This document shows, one piece after another, positions 36,006-43,981 of a stretch of DNA of 64,000 nucleotides (positions are counted from its first letter, which is position 1; every line of letters starts with the position of its first letter). A model generated the notes under the pieces. It did no database searches and was not told the DNA's origin. It was given only the letters and a program-made list of their open reading frames with translations. The stretch is from Simplicispira sedimenti (lineage in GTDB: Bacteria > Pseudomonadota > Gammaproteobacteria > Burkholderiales > Burkholderiaceae_C): contig NZ_JAKVIJ010000010.1 in the NCBI RefSeq assembly GCF_022760965.1, positions 62,001-126,000 of the forward strand, written 5' to 3'. The position numbers and the translations under genes are program-made.

Positions 36006-36521
36006 TTACGTCTTTCTTACCCGCAGCAGCTCGTCCAGGATCAGGCAGGCCGCGCCTACGCTGATCCCAGCATCGGCAATGTTGAAGGCTGGGAAATGCC
36101 CGCCGTGGAACATGCCCGACAGAAAGCTCCAGTGGAAGTCGAGGAAATCGACCACGTAGCCGTGGAGTAACCGGTCCACCACGTTGCCCACCGCGCCGCC
36201 CAGGATGCTGGCGAGCGAGAAGGCGAACAGCTTTTGGTCCGGGTGCTGGCGCAACTGCCACACGATGAACAGCGTCGCTGCCACGCCAATCCCAGTGAAG
36301 AACCAGCGCTGCCATCCACCGGCGTTGGCCAGAAAGGAAAAGGCCGCGCCCGTGTTGTGCGCGCGCACGATGTTGAAGAAGCTGGTGACATAGGTGCTGT
36401 CACCCAGTTGGTAGTAGCCCAGAATCAGCGTCTTGGTGAACTGGTCAGCGATCAGGATGAGCAGCGCCCATGCCAGCCAGGGCCACAGGCTGGCGCGGGC
36501 GCCCGAAGCAGCGCGCGCCAT
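36006..36521 (-). CDS. lspA: Lipoprotein signal peptidase
   Basis: Type II signal peptidase cleaving prolipoproteins in the inner membrane, 171 residues, four TM helices. The catalytic aspartates lie in GNVVDRLLHGYVVDFLDF and FNIADAGISVG. DQFTKTLI and HNTGAAFSFL are also conserved. It follows ileS by 2 bp, the standard ribF-ileS-lspA cluster. The N-terminal 10 residues are variable. Confidence 0.97.
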   Translation of the reverse strand: MARAASGARASLWPWLAWALLILIADQFTKTLILGYYQLGDSTYVTSFFNIVRAHNTGAAFSFLANAGGWQRWFFTGIGVAATLFIVWQLRQHPDQKLFAFSLASILGGAVGNVVDRLLHGYVVDFLDFHWSFLSGMFHGGHFPAFNIADAGISVGAACLILDELLRVRKT

Positions 36522-36523
36522 GC

Positions 36524-39358
36524 TCAGGCGCAGGTCCGGTGTTCACCGGCGCCGTACAGGTTGCTGGTGCAGCGGCCGCACAGCGTGGGGTGGGCGGCGT
36601 CCTGGCCCACGTCGGCACGGTAATGCCAGCAGCGCTCGCATTTTTGGTCAGAACTGGCTTTAATGCTTATATTCATTGCGCTACCAGCTATCAATTTGAT
36701 AGTAGATGTGATGAACACGAACTTCAGGTCCTCGCCCAGGCTGGCAAGCAGCGCATGGTCTTCGGGCGGGGCTGTCAGCTCCACGCAGGCCTGCAGCGAT
36801 GCACCCACCTGGCCCGCGGCGCGCACGCCTTCGATTTCCTTGTTCACCAGGTCGCGGATGGCACGCAGGCGCTCCCACTTGGCGGCCAGGCCCTCGTCGC
36901 CCGAGGGCAGGGTCTGGTAGGTTTCAAGGAAGATGGATTCGGAGCTGCCGAACACCTTCCATGCCTCCTCGGCCGTGAACGAGAGGAAGGGCGCCATCCA
37001 GCGCAGCATGGCGTGCGTGATCTGGTGCAGCGCGGTCTGGGCGCTGCGGCGTGCCAGGCTCTTGGGGGCGGTGGTGTAGAGGCGGTCCTTGAGCACGTCG
37101 AGGTAGAAGCCTCCCAGGTCTTCCGAGCAGTAGAGCTGCAGCTTGGCGACCACGGGGTGGAATTCGTAGCCACGATAGTGCGCCAGCACCTCCTGCTGGA
37201 ACTGCGCGGCGCGCGTGAGCGCGTAGCGGTCGATCTCCAGCATCTGCTCGAAGGGCACGGCGTCCCGGGCCGGGTCGAAATCGCTCACGTTGGCCAGCAG
37301 GAAGCGCAGCGTGTTGCGGATGCGGCGGTAGGCGTCCACCACGCGCGCCAGGATCTTGTCGTCGATGGCCAGGTCGCCCGAGTAGTCGGTGGCGGCACAC
37401 CACAGGCGGATGATCTCGGCGCCCAGCTTGCCGCTCACCTCCTGCGGCGAGACCGTGTTGCCGAGCGATTTGCTCATCTTCTTGCCCTGGCCGTCCACCG
37501 TGAAGCCGTGCGTGAGCAGGCCGCGGTAGGGCGCGCGGCCGAAGATGGCGCTGGCCAGCAGCAGCGAGCTGTGGAACCAGCCGCGGTGCTGGTCGTGGCC
37601 TTCAAGGTAGAGGTCGGCCTCGGGGCCGCTGTCGTGGTGCATGCCGGCGTGCGTGCCGCGCATCACGTGCCAGAACGTGGAGCCGGAGTCGAACCACACC
37701 TCCAGGATGTCGGTGCTCTTGGTGTAGTGCTGCGCATCTTCAGCGCCCAGGATTTCCTCGGGCGTCACGCGGCTCCAGGCCTCGATGCCGCCCTGCTCGA
37801 CGATGGTGGCCGCCTGGTCCATGATCTCCATGGTGCGCGGGTGCAGCTCGCCCGAATCCTTGTGCAGGAAGAAGGGCAGGGGCACGCCCCAGCTGCGCTG
37901 GCGCGAGATGCACCAGTCGGGCCGGCCGGCGATCATGTCGCGCAGGCGGGCCTTGCCGTTTTCGGGGTAGAAGCTCGTCTGCTCGATGGCGGCCAGGGCC
38001 GTCTGGCGCAGCGTGCCGGGGGCCTTGTCCTTGGTGAACACGCCCTCGCCCTCGTCCATGCGCACGAACCATTGAGCGGCGGCGCGGTAGATCACGGGCG
38101 TCTTGTGGCGCCAGCAGTGCGGGTAGCTGTGCGTGATGGTGGTGGTGCCCATCAGGCGGCCGGCGGCCTGCAGCGTCTCGATGATGACGGGGCAGGCCTT
38201 CCAGATGTTCATGCCGCCGAACAGGGCCAGCGACTCGTCGTAGCGGCCGTTGCCCAGTACGGGGTTGAGGATGTCGTCGTACTTCACACCGTGCGCCACG
38301 CAGGAGTTGAAGTCTTCCACGCCGTAGGCGGGCGAGGAGTGCACGATACCCGTGCCGTCGCTGGCCGTGGCGTAGTCGGCCAGGTACACGGGCGAGAGGC
38401 GGCGGTAGCCCTCGTGCACGTCGTGCAGCGGGTGCTCGAACGCGATGCCCGCGAGCTTCTCGCCTTGGGCCACGGCCAGCACCTGGCCTTGCAGGCCCCA
38501 GCGCGCCATGCAGTCATCGACCAGCGTGGCGGCCATGACGAACAGGCCGCGCTCGGTGTCCACCAGCGCGTAGGGCAGCTCGGGGTTGAGGTTGAGCGCC
38601 TGGTTGGCGGGGATGGTCCAGGCGGTGGTGGTCCAGATGACGGCGAAGGCGTCCTTCTCCAGCGCGGCCAGGCCGAAGGCGGCGGCGAGCCTGGCCGGGT
38701 CGTGCGCCTTGAAGGCAACGTCCAGCGTCTGGCTCTTCTTGTCCTGGTACTCGATCTCGAACTCAGCCAGCGAGGAGCCGCAGTCGAAGCACCAGTACAC
38801 GGGCTTGAGGCCGCGGTACACGTAGCCGCGCTCCATCACGCGCTTCAAGGCGCGCAGCTCGCCCGCCTCGCTGGCGTAGTTCATGGTCTTGTAGGGGTTG
38901 TCCCATTCGCCGAGCACGCCCAGACGCTTGAAGTCCTCCATCTGCTGGGCGATCTGCTCGGTGGCGAAGGCGCGGCCCTTGGCCTGCATCTCGTCGCGAG
39001 GCAGATTGCGGCCGTGGAGCTTTTCGATGGCGTTTTCGATCGGCAGGCCGTGGCAGTCCCAGCCGGGCACGTAGAGCGCGTCGAAGCCTTCGAGCTGGCG
39101 CGCCTTGGTGATCATGTCCTTGAGGATCTTGTTCACCGCGTGGCCGATGTGGATCTGGCCGTTGGCGTAAGGCGGGCCGTCGTGCAGGATGAACTTGGGC
39201 GCGCCGCAGCGGGCGTCGCGCAGCTTCTTGTAGATGCCTTTTTCGTCCCATTCCTTCACCCAGCCGGGCTCGCGCTTGGGCAGGTCTCCGCGCATGGGGA
39301 AGGGCGTGTCGGGCAGGTTCAGGGTGCTGCGGTAGTCGGGGGTGTTGGCGTCGGACAT
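36524..39358 (-). CDS. ileS: Isoleucyl-tRNA synthetase
   Basis: Class I synthetase for isoleucine, 944 residues, with an editing domain. Seen in order: HIGH motif as GQIHIGHAVNKILKD with NGPPY-like DGPPYANG, KMSKS in GQGKKMSKSLGNT, and the C-terminal zinc finger KCERCWHYRADVG...CGRCTSNL. The ATG at MSDANTPDY gives the normal N-terminus; the frame is open 60 bp further. Residues about 886-902, just before the zinc finger, are encoded by a copy of the interspersed palindromic repeat and read IKLIAGSAMNISIKA, unlike the usual sequence there. Confidence 0.97.
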   Translation of the reverse strand: MSDANTPDYRSTLNLPDTPFPMRGDLPKREPGWVKEWDEKGIYKKLRDARCGAPKFILHDGPPYANGQIHIGHAVNKILKDMITKARQLEGFDALYVPGWDCHGLPIENAIEKLHGRNLPRDEMQAKGRAFATEQIAQQMEDFKRLGVLGEWDNPYKTMNYASEAGELRALKRVMERGYVYRGLKPVYWCFDCGSSLAEFEIEYQDKKSQTLDVAFKAHDPARLAAAFGLAALEKDAFAVIWTTTAWTIPANQALNLNPELPYALVDTERGLFVMAATLVDDCMARWGLQGQVLAVAQGEKLAGIAFEHPLHDVHEGYRRLSPVYLADYATASDGTGIVHSSPAYGVEDFNSCVAHGVKYDDILNPVLGNGRYDESLALFGGMNIWKACPVIIETLQAAGRLMGTTTITHSYPHCWRHKTPVIYRAAAQWFVRMDEGEGVFTKDKAPGTLRQTALAAIEQTSFYPENGKARLRDMIAGRPDWCISRQRSWGVPLPFFLHKDSGELHPRTMEIMDQAATIVEQGGIEAWSRVTPEEILGAEDAQHYTKSTDILEVWFDSGSTFWHVMRGTHAGMHHDSGPEADLYLEGHDQHRGWFHSSLLLASAIFGRAPYRGLLTHGFTVDGQGKKMSKSLGNTVSPQEVSGKLGAEIIRLWCAATDYSGDLAIDDKILARVVDAYRRIRNTLRFLLANVSDFDPARDAVPFEQMLEIDRYALTRAAQFQQEVLAHYRGYEFHPVVAKLQLYCSEDLGGFYLDVLKDRLYTTAPKSLARRSAQTALHQITHAMLRWMAPFLSFTAEEAWKVFGSSESIFLETYQTLPSGDEGLAAKWERLRAIRDLVNKEIEGVRAAGQVGASLQACVELTAPPEDHALLASLGEDLKFVFITSTIKLIAGSAMNISIKASSDQKCERCWHYRADVGQDAAHPTLCGRCTSNLYGAGEHRTCA
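36654..36703. repeat. Interspersed palindromic repeat, copy 6 (inside ileS)
   Basis: On the minus strand it contains TTGATAGCTGGTAGCGCAAT and AATATAAGCATTAAAGCCAG, matching the family consensus in order and spacing. It is in frame within the ileS coding sequence. Confidence 0.75.
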
Positions 39359-39484
39359 GGCGAAAGGGGGTTTCTGGACTCGACAAGCTCTGGGCCTGGG
39401 CCAGGTGCGGCCCGGCAAGCGGGGCAGGGTGTTGGCGATGTGCCTGCCAGAGCCTGTCGAAAGGCGGCGGGCGGTGCCAACGCG

Positions 39485-40519
39485 TCAAATTCGGTCGCGC
39501 GTGGTCTGGCGGCGGGTTTCGGCGTGGGCGGCGAACCAGGCGCGCGCATCGGCACAGTCCTTCGCAATGCCTTGGGTGAGGGCATCGAGGCTGTCGTACC
39601 GGAGTTCGTCGTGCAGTTTGTGCAGCAGTTCCACGCGGATGATTTTACCGTAGGCCCCTTCGGCGCCCAGGTGCTCTGGCCACTCCAGGCAATGGGTCTC
39701 GAGCAGCACGCGGCCGCCGTTGACGTCGTTCGGGTCCAGCGAGGGGCGGATGCCCAGGTTGGCCACGCCGGGCAGCGGATGCTCCGACAGACCGTGCACC
39801 AGGACGGCGAAGATGCCGCTGGCGGCGGGCTTCCAGTGCGCAAAGCGCAGGTTGAGGGTGCGAAAGCCATCGCCCGCGCTGTCCCCGCTGGCGCCCAGGT
39901 GGCGCCCGAGTTTGCGCCCGTGCACCACGTGGCCCGAAATGGCGTAGGGGCGGCCGAGCAGTTGCGCTGCGTCCTCCATGCGTCCGGTACCCAGCGCCGC
40001 ACGCACCTCGGAGCTGGAGACGCGCAGGCCGTGCACCTCGTAGCTCATCATGCGCGCCACGTCAAAGCCCTGGGCCTGGCCGGCGGCGTCGAGCATGGCG
40101 TAGTCGCCCGCGCGCTGCTTGCCGAAGCGGAAATCGTCGCCCACCAGCACATAGCGCGCGCCCAGGCCGCGCACCAGCACCTCGTCGATGAAGGCTTGCG
40201 GCGACTGCGAGGCCAGCCGGGCATCGAAGGGCAGCACCACGGCCTGCTGCACCCCATAGCGCGCCAGCTCCGAGAGTTTGTCGCGCAGTGTGCCGATGCG
40301 GGCTGGGGCCAGTTCGGGCTTTTTCTGGGTCTCGGCGAAATAGTCGCGCGGGTGCGGCTCGAAGGTGAGTGCGCAACTGGGCACGCCGCGCTGGGCCGCT
40401 TCGCCATTGAGCAGCGCAATCATCGCCTGGTGCCCACGGTGCACGCCGTCGAAATTACCGATCGTGAGCGCACAGGCGGGAGCGATGTCCGGATGGCGCA
40501 GTCCTCGGAAAATCTTCAT
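39485..40519 (-). CDS. ribF: Bifunctional riboflavin kinase/FAD synthetase
   Basis: Makes FMN and FAD from riboflavin. The N-terminal FAD-synthetase domain (about 15-180) has LTIGNFDGVHRGHQAMI (HxGH-like) and VGDDFRFGKQRAGDYA; the C-terminal flavokinase domain (about 190-330) has GHVVHGRKLGRHLG and GVANLGIRPSL. The 344-residue length is slightly above average because of a short insertion after KLGRHLG. It precedes ileS and lspA in the usual order, with 126 bp to ileS. No FMN riboswitch is visible upstream. Confidence 0.96.
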   Translation of the reverse strand: MKIFRGLRHPDIAPACALTIGNFDGVHRGHQAMIALLNGEAAQRGVPSCALTFEPHPRDYFAETQKKPELAPARIGTLRDKLSELARYGVQQAVVLPFDARLASQSPQAFIDEVLVRGLGARYVLVGDDFRFGKQRAGDYAMLDAAGQAQGFDVARMMSYEVHGLRVSSSEVRAALGTGRMEDAAQLLGRPYAISGHVVHGRKLGRHLGASGDSAGDGFRTLNLRFAHWKPAASGIFAVLVHGLSEHPLPGVANLGIRPSLDPNDVNGGRVLLETHCLEWPEHLGAEGAYGKIIRVELLHKLHDELRYDSLDALTQGIAKDCADARAWFAAHAETRRQTTRDRI

Positions 40520-40529
40520 GGAGCGGTAT

Positions 40530-40556
40530 CTTTTTGGTAGCGCCTGGCGCACAGCC
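40530..40556. repeat. Interspersed palindromic repeat, copy 11 (degenerate half)
   Basis: CTTTTTGGTAGCGCCTGGCG followed by CACAGCC resembles copy 1 read on its minus strand. It lies just upstream of the ribF start. Confidence 0.45.
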
Positions 40557-40572
40557 CTTCGGCGCAGGACAT

Positions 40573-40601
40573 CGATTTGACTTGAAATGAGCGTATATTG
40601 T
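40573..40601 (+). promoter_or_regulatory. Candidate promoter for the HNH gene
   Basis: TCGATT and TATTGT at 17-bp spacing in the ribF-HNH divergent gap, about 95 bp before the HNH start. TTGACT overlaps but would give too short a spacer. Confidence 0.3.
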
Positions 40602-40695
40602 GACGCAGCCGTTCCAGCCGCCCGAGCGCGCGCAGGTCTGGCACCTGACATCTGCATCCATTCCTTGTTGGCTTTGTTGTTCGAGGAGGCGTGTC

Positions 40696-41253
40696 GTGAA
40701 GGTCTTGAAGCTCTCTGCCCAGGGCTTGCCCCAGTCGTGGATCTCGCTGGAACAGGCGGTGATCCACTATGCCGCAGGGGAAGTGCGCTGGGAGTCCGGT
40801 GGTGAGATTGCCGTTTTTCACGGCGGTCACAACGCGCTCACGGGGCGCCAGTCGGTCATAGCCGTCAACAGCATCATCGGCACCAAGGGCGTGCCCGCCA
40901 TCAACCCCTTCGACCTGCACCCCAGCCTCACCAACGCCAAGCTGTATGCCCGTGACCGCAATGTGTGCGCCTACTGCGGCGGCCATTTCCACGAGGAAGA
41001 CCTCACGCGCGAGCACATCGTGCCCTTTGCACGGAACGGGCAGGACCACTGGATGAACGTGGTTACCGCCTGCCGCCCCTGCAACCACCGCAAGGGCCCG
41101 CGCACGCCCGAGCAGGCCCACATGCCGCTGCTGTACGCGCCCTACGTGCCCAGTCTGTGGGAAGACTTCATCCTGCGCAACCGCCGCATCCTGGCCGACC
41201 AAATGGAATTCCTGATGGCGCATGTGCCCAAGTCGTCGCGGTTGCTGGCTTGA
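40696..41253 (+). CDS. HNH endonuclease family protein
   Basis: A 185-residue protein with a C-terminal HNH nuclease fold: CAYCG, EDLTREHIVPFARNGQDHWMNVVTACRPCNHRKG, i.e. two CxxC zinc knuckles around the EH..H-N core. The N-terminal half (about 1-85) is a separate, uncharacterised segment. The GTG start is set by a GGAGG six bases upstream; a GTG 32 codons earlier lacks one. Target DNA unknown. No mobile-element hallmarks surround it. Confidence 0.85.
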   Translation: MKVLKLSAQGLPQSWISLEQAVIHYAAGEVRWESGGEIAVFHGGHNALTGRQSVIAVNSIIGTKGVPAINPFDLHPSLTNAKLYARDRNVCAYCGGHFHEEDLTREHIVPFARNGQDHWMNVVTACRPCNHRKGPRTPEQAHMPLLYAPYVPSLWEDFILRNRRILADQMEFLMAHVPKSSRLLA

Positions 41254-41300
41254 GCGGAGGCTGGGTGTGGCGCTGTCCGGCGTTCCTCGCACAGCCGGGT

Positions 41301-41333
41301 AAAAAAAAGCCCGTGCCCGCAATGGGCACGGGC
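41301..41333 (-). terminator. Terminator of the TPR-methyltransferase gene
   Basis: On the minus strand a 10-bp stem (GCCCGTGCCC/GGGCACGGGC, 5-nt loop) is followed by eight T. Without a T tract on the plus strand, it serves the minus-strand gene. Confidence 0.92.
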
Positions 41334-41378
41334 TGATTCCATGCAGTAAATGACGCTGTGGGCGGCGAAGTGGTGTGG

Positions 41379-42689
41379 TTAGGCAGCCTTGCGTGCAATA
41401 ACCAAAAAACCGTTGATCGGGGCATTGTTTTCAAGACGCAGCACGGTGTCCTGCACTTCCATCGATGCAAAGCCGGCGCTCTTGCATAGTGCTTCGACAT
41501 GGCTGCGCTTGTGGGCGTAGCGGTCGCTGGATTGCAGGACCAGATCCGGGCCGTTTTCGGTAGCGGCTTCGCAGGAGAACATCAAATGGCCTCCCGGTGT
41601 CAGGATGCGGTATGCGTCGGGAATGGCTTGGGTCAGGTCACCAGCATAGATGAAGACATCTAGCGCAGTTATTACCTGGTAGATTGCATCAGGCGTTTCT
41701 TTCAGTGCGTCCAGCAGGTTCACGGTGTGGAAGCGGGCATAGACGCCATGGCGCGCTGCTTGCTCGATCATCTTGCGTGAAATATCCACGCCAATCAGGA
41801 AACCGTCGATCTCGCCAAGAAAAACGCCTAGCAATCCTGTTCCACAGCCTAGGTCAAGAATGTTGAGGTTCTTGTCGGGATAGAGTGCCGTGATTTTCTC
41901 TGCCACCTGTCGGGGAAGCTGGTATTTGAGCCCATGCACCATGCGCATGTCGTACATGTCGGCTAGCCCATCGAATAGCCCCCGGCTTAGCTCGACGGGC
42001 TGGTGCAGCGGAGTCTTGCCATGGGCTAGGTCGGAAAAGTAGGAATAAACCGGGTCATGGGGTGCAGCTTCCAATAGCCGAGAGGCATCAGCGATGCCTT
42101 GTTCGGGGTGACCGCTAGCGATCCGGGCTTGTAGTCTTCCGAGCAGGGCTTGCTCATCGGATGGGTTTTCCTCGATCAGGCCGTTCCAGAGGGCAATGGC
42201 TTGGTCGTGTTGCCCCATGCTGCCCAGGTCGCGGGCCAGTGTGCGGCGCAGGGTGACATCACCAGGCATCAGTTCCAAACCCCTGCGCAGATGGCGCACA
42301 GCCATTTCAAGATCGCCTGCGCGATGCGCGATGTCCACTGCACCCGCCAGAACCAGTGGATTCTTCGGTTCTTGGCGGGCTACTTTTTCTGCTATTTCGA
42401 TGGCCTGAGGAAACTGGTTTCTGCGCGCATGCAGAAGAGCCAGTTCTAGCTGACCAGGGGCCCAGTCCGGGGCTATGGTCAAGGAGTGCCTGAGGGCATC
42501 AAATGCACCATTGATGTTGCCCGATTTCTCCGCCATGAGTGCAGACAACAGGAAGACCCGAGGATCCCGAGGTGATTGCTTGTTGGCTTGGTTTAGCGTC
42601 TGTGCCGCTGCTTTGAGGTCGCCCTTGGCGATCTGCTCGCGGGCAGTGTGCAAGTGTTTCAGATTGGGGTCGGTCGCTGTGGCGCTCAT
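41379..42689 (-). CDS. TPR-repeat SAM-dependent methyltransferase
   Basis: A 436-residue protein. The N-terminal ~230 residues are tandem TPR units (TAREQIAKGDLKAAAQTLNQ, LELALLHARRNQFPQAIEIA, AVDIAHRAGDLEMAVRHLRRG). The C-terminal ~210 residues are a class I methyltransferase with motif I ILDLGCGTGLLGVFLG and ALDVFIYAGDLTQAI. The substrate is unknown. Base composition is clearly lower in G+C and codon choice more relaxed than in flanking genes, hinting at later acquisition. The long upstream open frame overlaps the acyl-CoA dehydrogenase, so the ATG at MSATATDP is used; its ribosome-binding site is poor. Confidence 0.85.
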   Translation of the reverse strand: MSATATDPNLKHLHTAREQIAKGDLKAAAQTLNQANKQSPRDPRVFLLSALMAEKSGNINGAFDALRHSLTIAPDWAPGQLELALLHARRNQFPQAIEIAEKVARQEPKNPLVLAGAVDIAHRAGDLEMAVRHLRRGLELMPGDVTLRRTLARDLGSMGQHDQAIALWNGLIEENPSDEQALLGRLQARIASGHPEQGIADASRLLEAAPHDPVYSYFSDLAHGKTPLHQPVELSRGLFDGLADMYDMRMVHGLKYQLPRQVAEKITALYPDKNLNILDLGCGTGLLGVFLGEIDGFLIGVDISRKMIEQAARHGVYARFHTVNLLDALKETPDAIYQVITALDVFIYAGDLTQAIPDAYRILTPGGHLMFSCEAATENGPDLVLQSSDRYAHKRSHVEALCKSAGFASMEVQDTVLRLENNAPINGFLVIARKAA

Positions 42690-42853
42690 GGGGAAGAAGT
42701 GGATTGCGAACGGATGCGGGTAGTTAGATAACCGTGCAAGCAATTCGGGGGCACGAAACCGATGATTATCCCGCATCGGGTACCGCCTTCCGTGCTGCGG
42801 TCGCCGTGCGATGGCGGCACGAGGCAGGACCCCGTGCCGCGCGTGATGGGGCG

Positions 42854-43969
42854 TCAGGCAAACACCCCGGCCGTCTCCTGCATGCGCGCCGACACCTCGC
42901 CCAGGTGGTGCAGCGTGTCGCCGAAGGTCATTTCCAGCTGCGTGAGCTTCTTGAAGTAGTGGCTGCCGATGTATTCGTCGGTCACGCCGATGCCGCCGTG
43001 CAGCTGCACCGACTGCTGGCCCACGAAGCGCATGGACTGGCCCAGCTGCACCTTGGCGCGGGCCAGGGCGGCGCGGCGTTCGGGGGCGGGGGCGCCGAGC
43101 TTGAGGCTGGCGTAGTAGCTCATCGAGCGGGCCAGTTCGAGCTGCATCTTCATGTCGGCCACGCGGTGGCGCAGGGCCTGGAAGCTGGCGATGGCCACGC
43201 CGAACTGCTTGCGCTGGTTCATGTAGTCCACGGTCAGGGCCACGGTCTGGTCCATCACGCCCACGGCTTCGGCGCAGGTGGCGGCGATGCCGGTGTCCAC
43301 GGCCAGTTCCAGGGCGGCCAGGCCGTCCTTGGTGACCAGTGTGGCGGCGGCGTTGGCCAGCTGGACCTCGGCGGCGCGGCTGCCGTCCTGGGTGCTGTAG
43401 CCGCTCGTGGTGACGCCGGAGGCCGCGCGTTCGACCAAGAACAGCGCGATCTGGCCGTCCAATTGCGCGGGCACGAGGAAGGCGTCGGCTTGGTCGCCGG
43501 CGGGGACTATGCTTTTGGTAGCTGTCAGCGCATATCCGGTGGGCGTTGCAGCCGCTTTTGCATCGCAAACGTCGAGGCGGTAGCGGGCCTTGCGCTCCTG
43601 GTGGGCCAGCACCACCAGGGCTTCGCCGCTGGCGATGCGCGGCAGCCAGGCGGCCTGCACGTCGGCGGGCGCGTAGCGGGAGAGCACGCTGATGGCGATG
43701 AAGGTGTGCGCCAGGGGTTCGAGCACCATGCCACGGCCCAGCTCTTCCATGGCCACCATGGCGTCGATGGCGCCCTGGCCCATGCCGTCGTGCTGTTCAG
43801 GCACCGTCAGGGCCGTGAGGCCCAACTCGGCCAGCTCACCATAGGCGGCGCGGTCGAAACCGCCGGCGGCGACGATGCCGCGGCGGCGCTCGAAGGCGTA
43901 GCCCTTGTCCACCCACTTGCGCACGGCGTCGCGCAGTTGCTGCTGGTCGTCAGAAAAATCGAAATCCAT
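42854..43969 (-). CDS. Acyl-CoA dehydrogenase, small-subunit type
   Basis: FAD-linked acyl-CoA dehydrogenase of 371 residues, starting MDFDFSDDQQQLRDAVRKW. FVGQQSVQLHGGIGVTDEYIGSHYFKKL is the C-terminal FAD/CoA segment. It follows the 393-residue dehydrogenase by 12 bp, and the pair resembles two-subunit enzymes such as pimeloyl-CoA dehydrogenase (PimC/PimD) and actinobacterial FadE heterotetramers. GGAG precedes the ATG. Residues about 137-153 (KAAATPTGYALTATKS) are encoded by a repeat copy. The likely role is degradation of a dicarboxylic or branched acyl-CoA. Confidence 0.92.
   Translation of the reverse strand: MDFDFSDDQQQLRDAVRKWVDKGYAFERRRGIVAAGGFDRAAYGELAELGLTALTVPEQHDGMGQGAIDAMVAMEELGRGMVLEPLAHTFIAISVLSRYAPADVQAAWLPRIASGEALVVLAHQERKARYRLDVCDAKAAATPTGYALTATKSIVPAGDQADAFLVPAQLDGQIALFLVERAASGVTTSGYSTQDGSRAAEVQLANAAATLVTKDGLAALELAVDTGIAATCAEAVGVMDQTVALTVDYMNQRKQFGVAIASFQALRHRVADMKMQLELARSMSYYASLKLGAPAPERRAALARAKVQLGQSMRFVGQQSVQLHGGIGVTDEYIGSHYFKKLTQLEMTFGDTLHHLGEVSARMQETAGVFA
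43511..43560. repeat. Interspersed palindromic repeat, copy 7 (inside acyl-CoA dehydrogenase)
   Basis: CTTTTGGTAGCTGTCAGCGC, then TATCC, then GGGCGTTGCAGCCGCTTTTG aligns with copy 5. It is read in frame in the small-subunit dehydrogenase gene. Confidence 0.65.
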
Positions 43970-43981
43970 GTTCTTGTCTCC

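Noticed and set aside
40520..40695. FMN riboswitch upstream of ribF
   Set aside because: The upstream sequence lacks the conserved RFN-element blocks and is mostly a degenerate repeat.
40573..41253. HNH gene as part of a homing element, intron or restriction system
   Set aside because: No intron boundaries, methyltransferase or integrase is adjacent; it looks like a fixed chromosomal gene.
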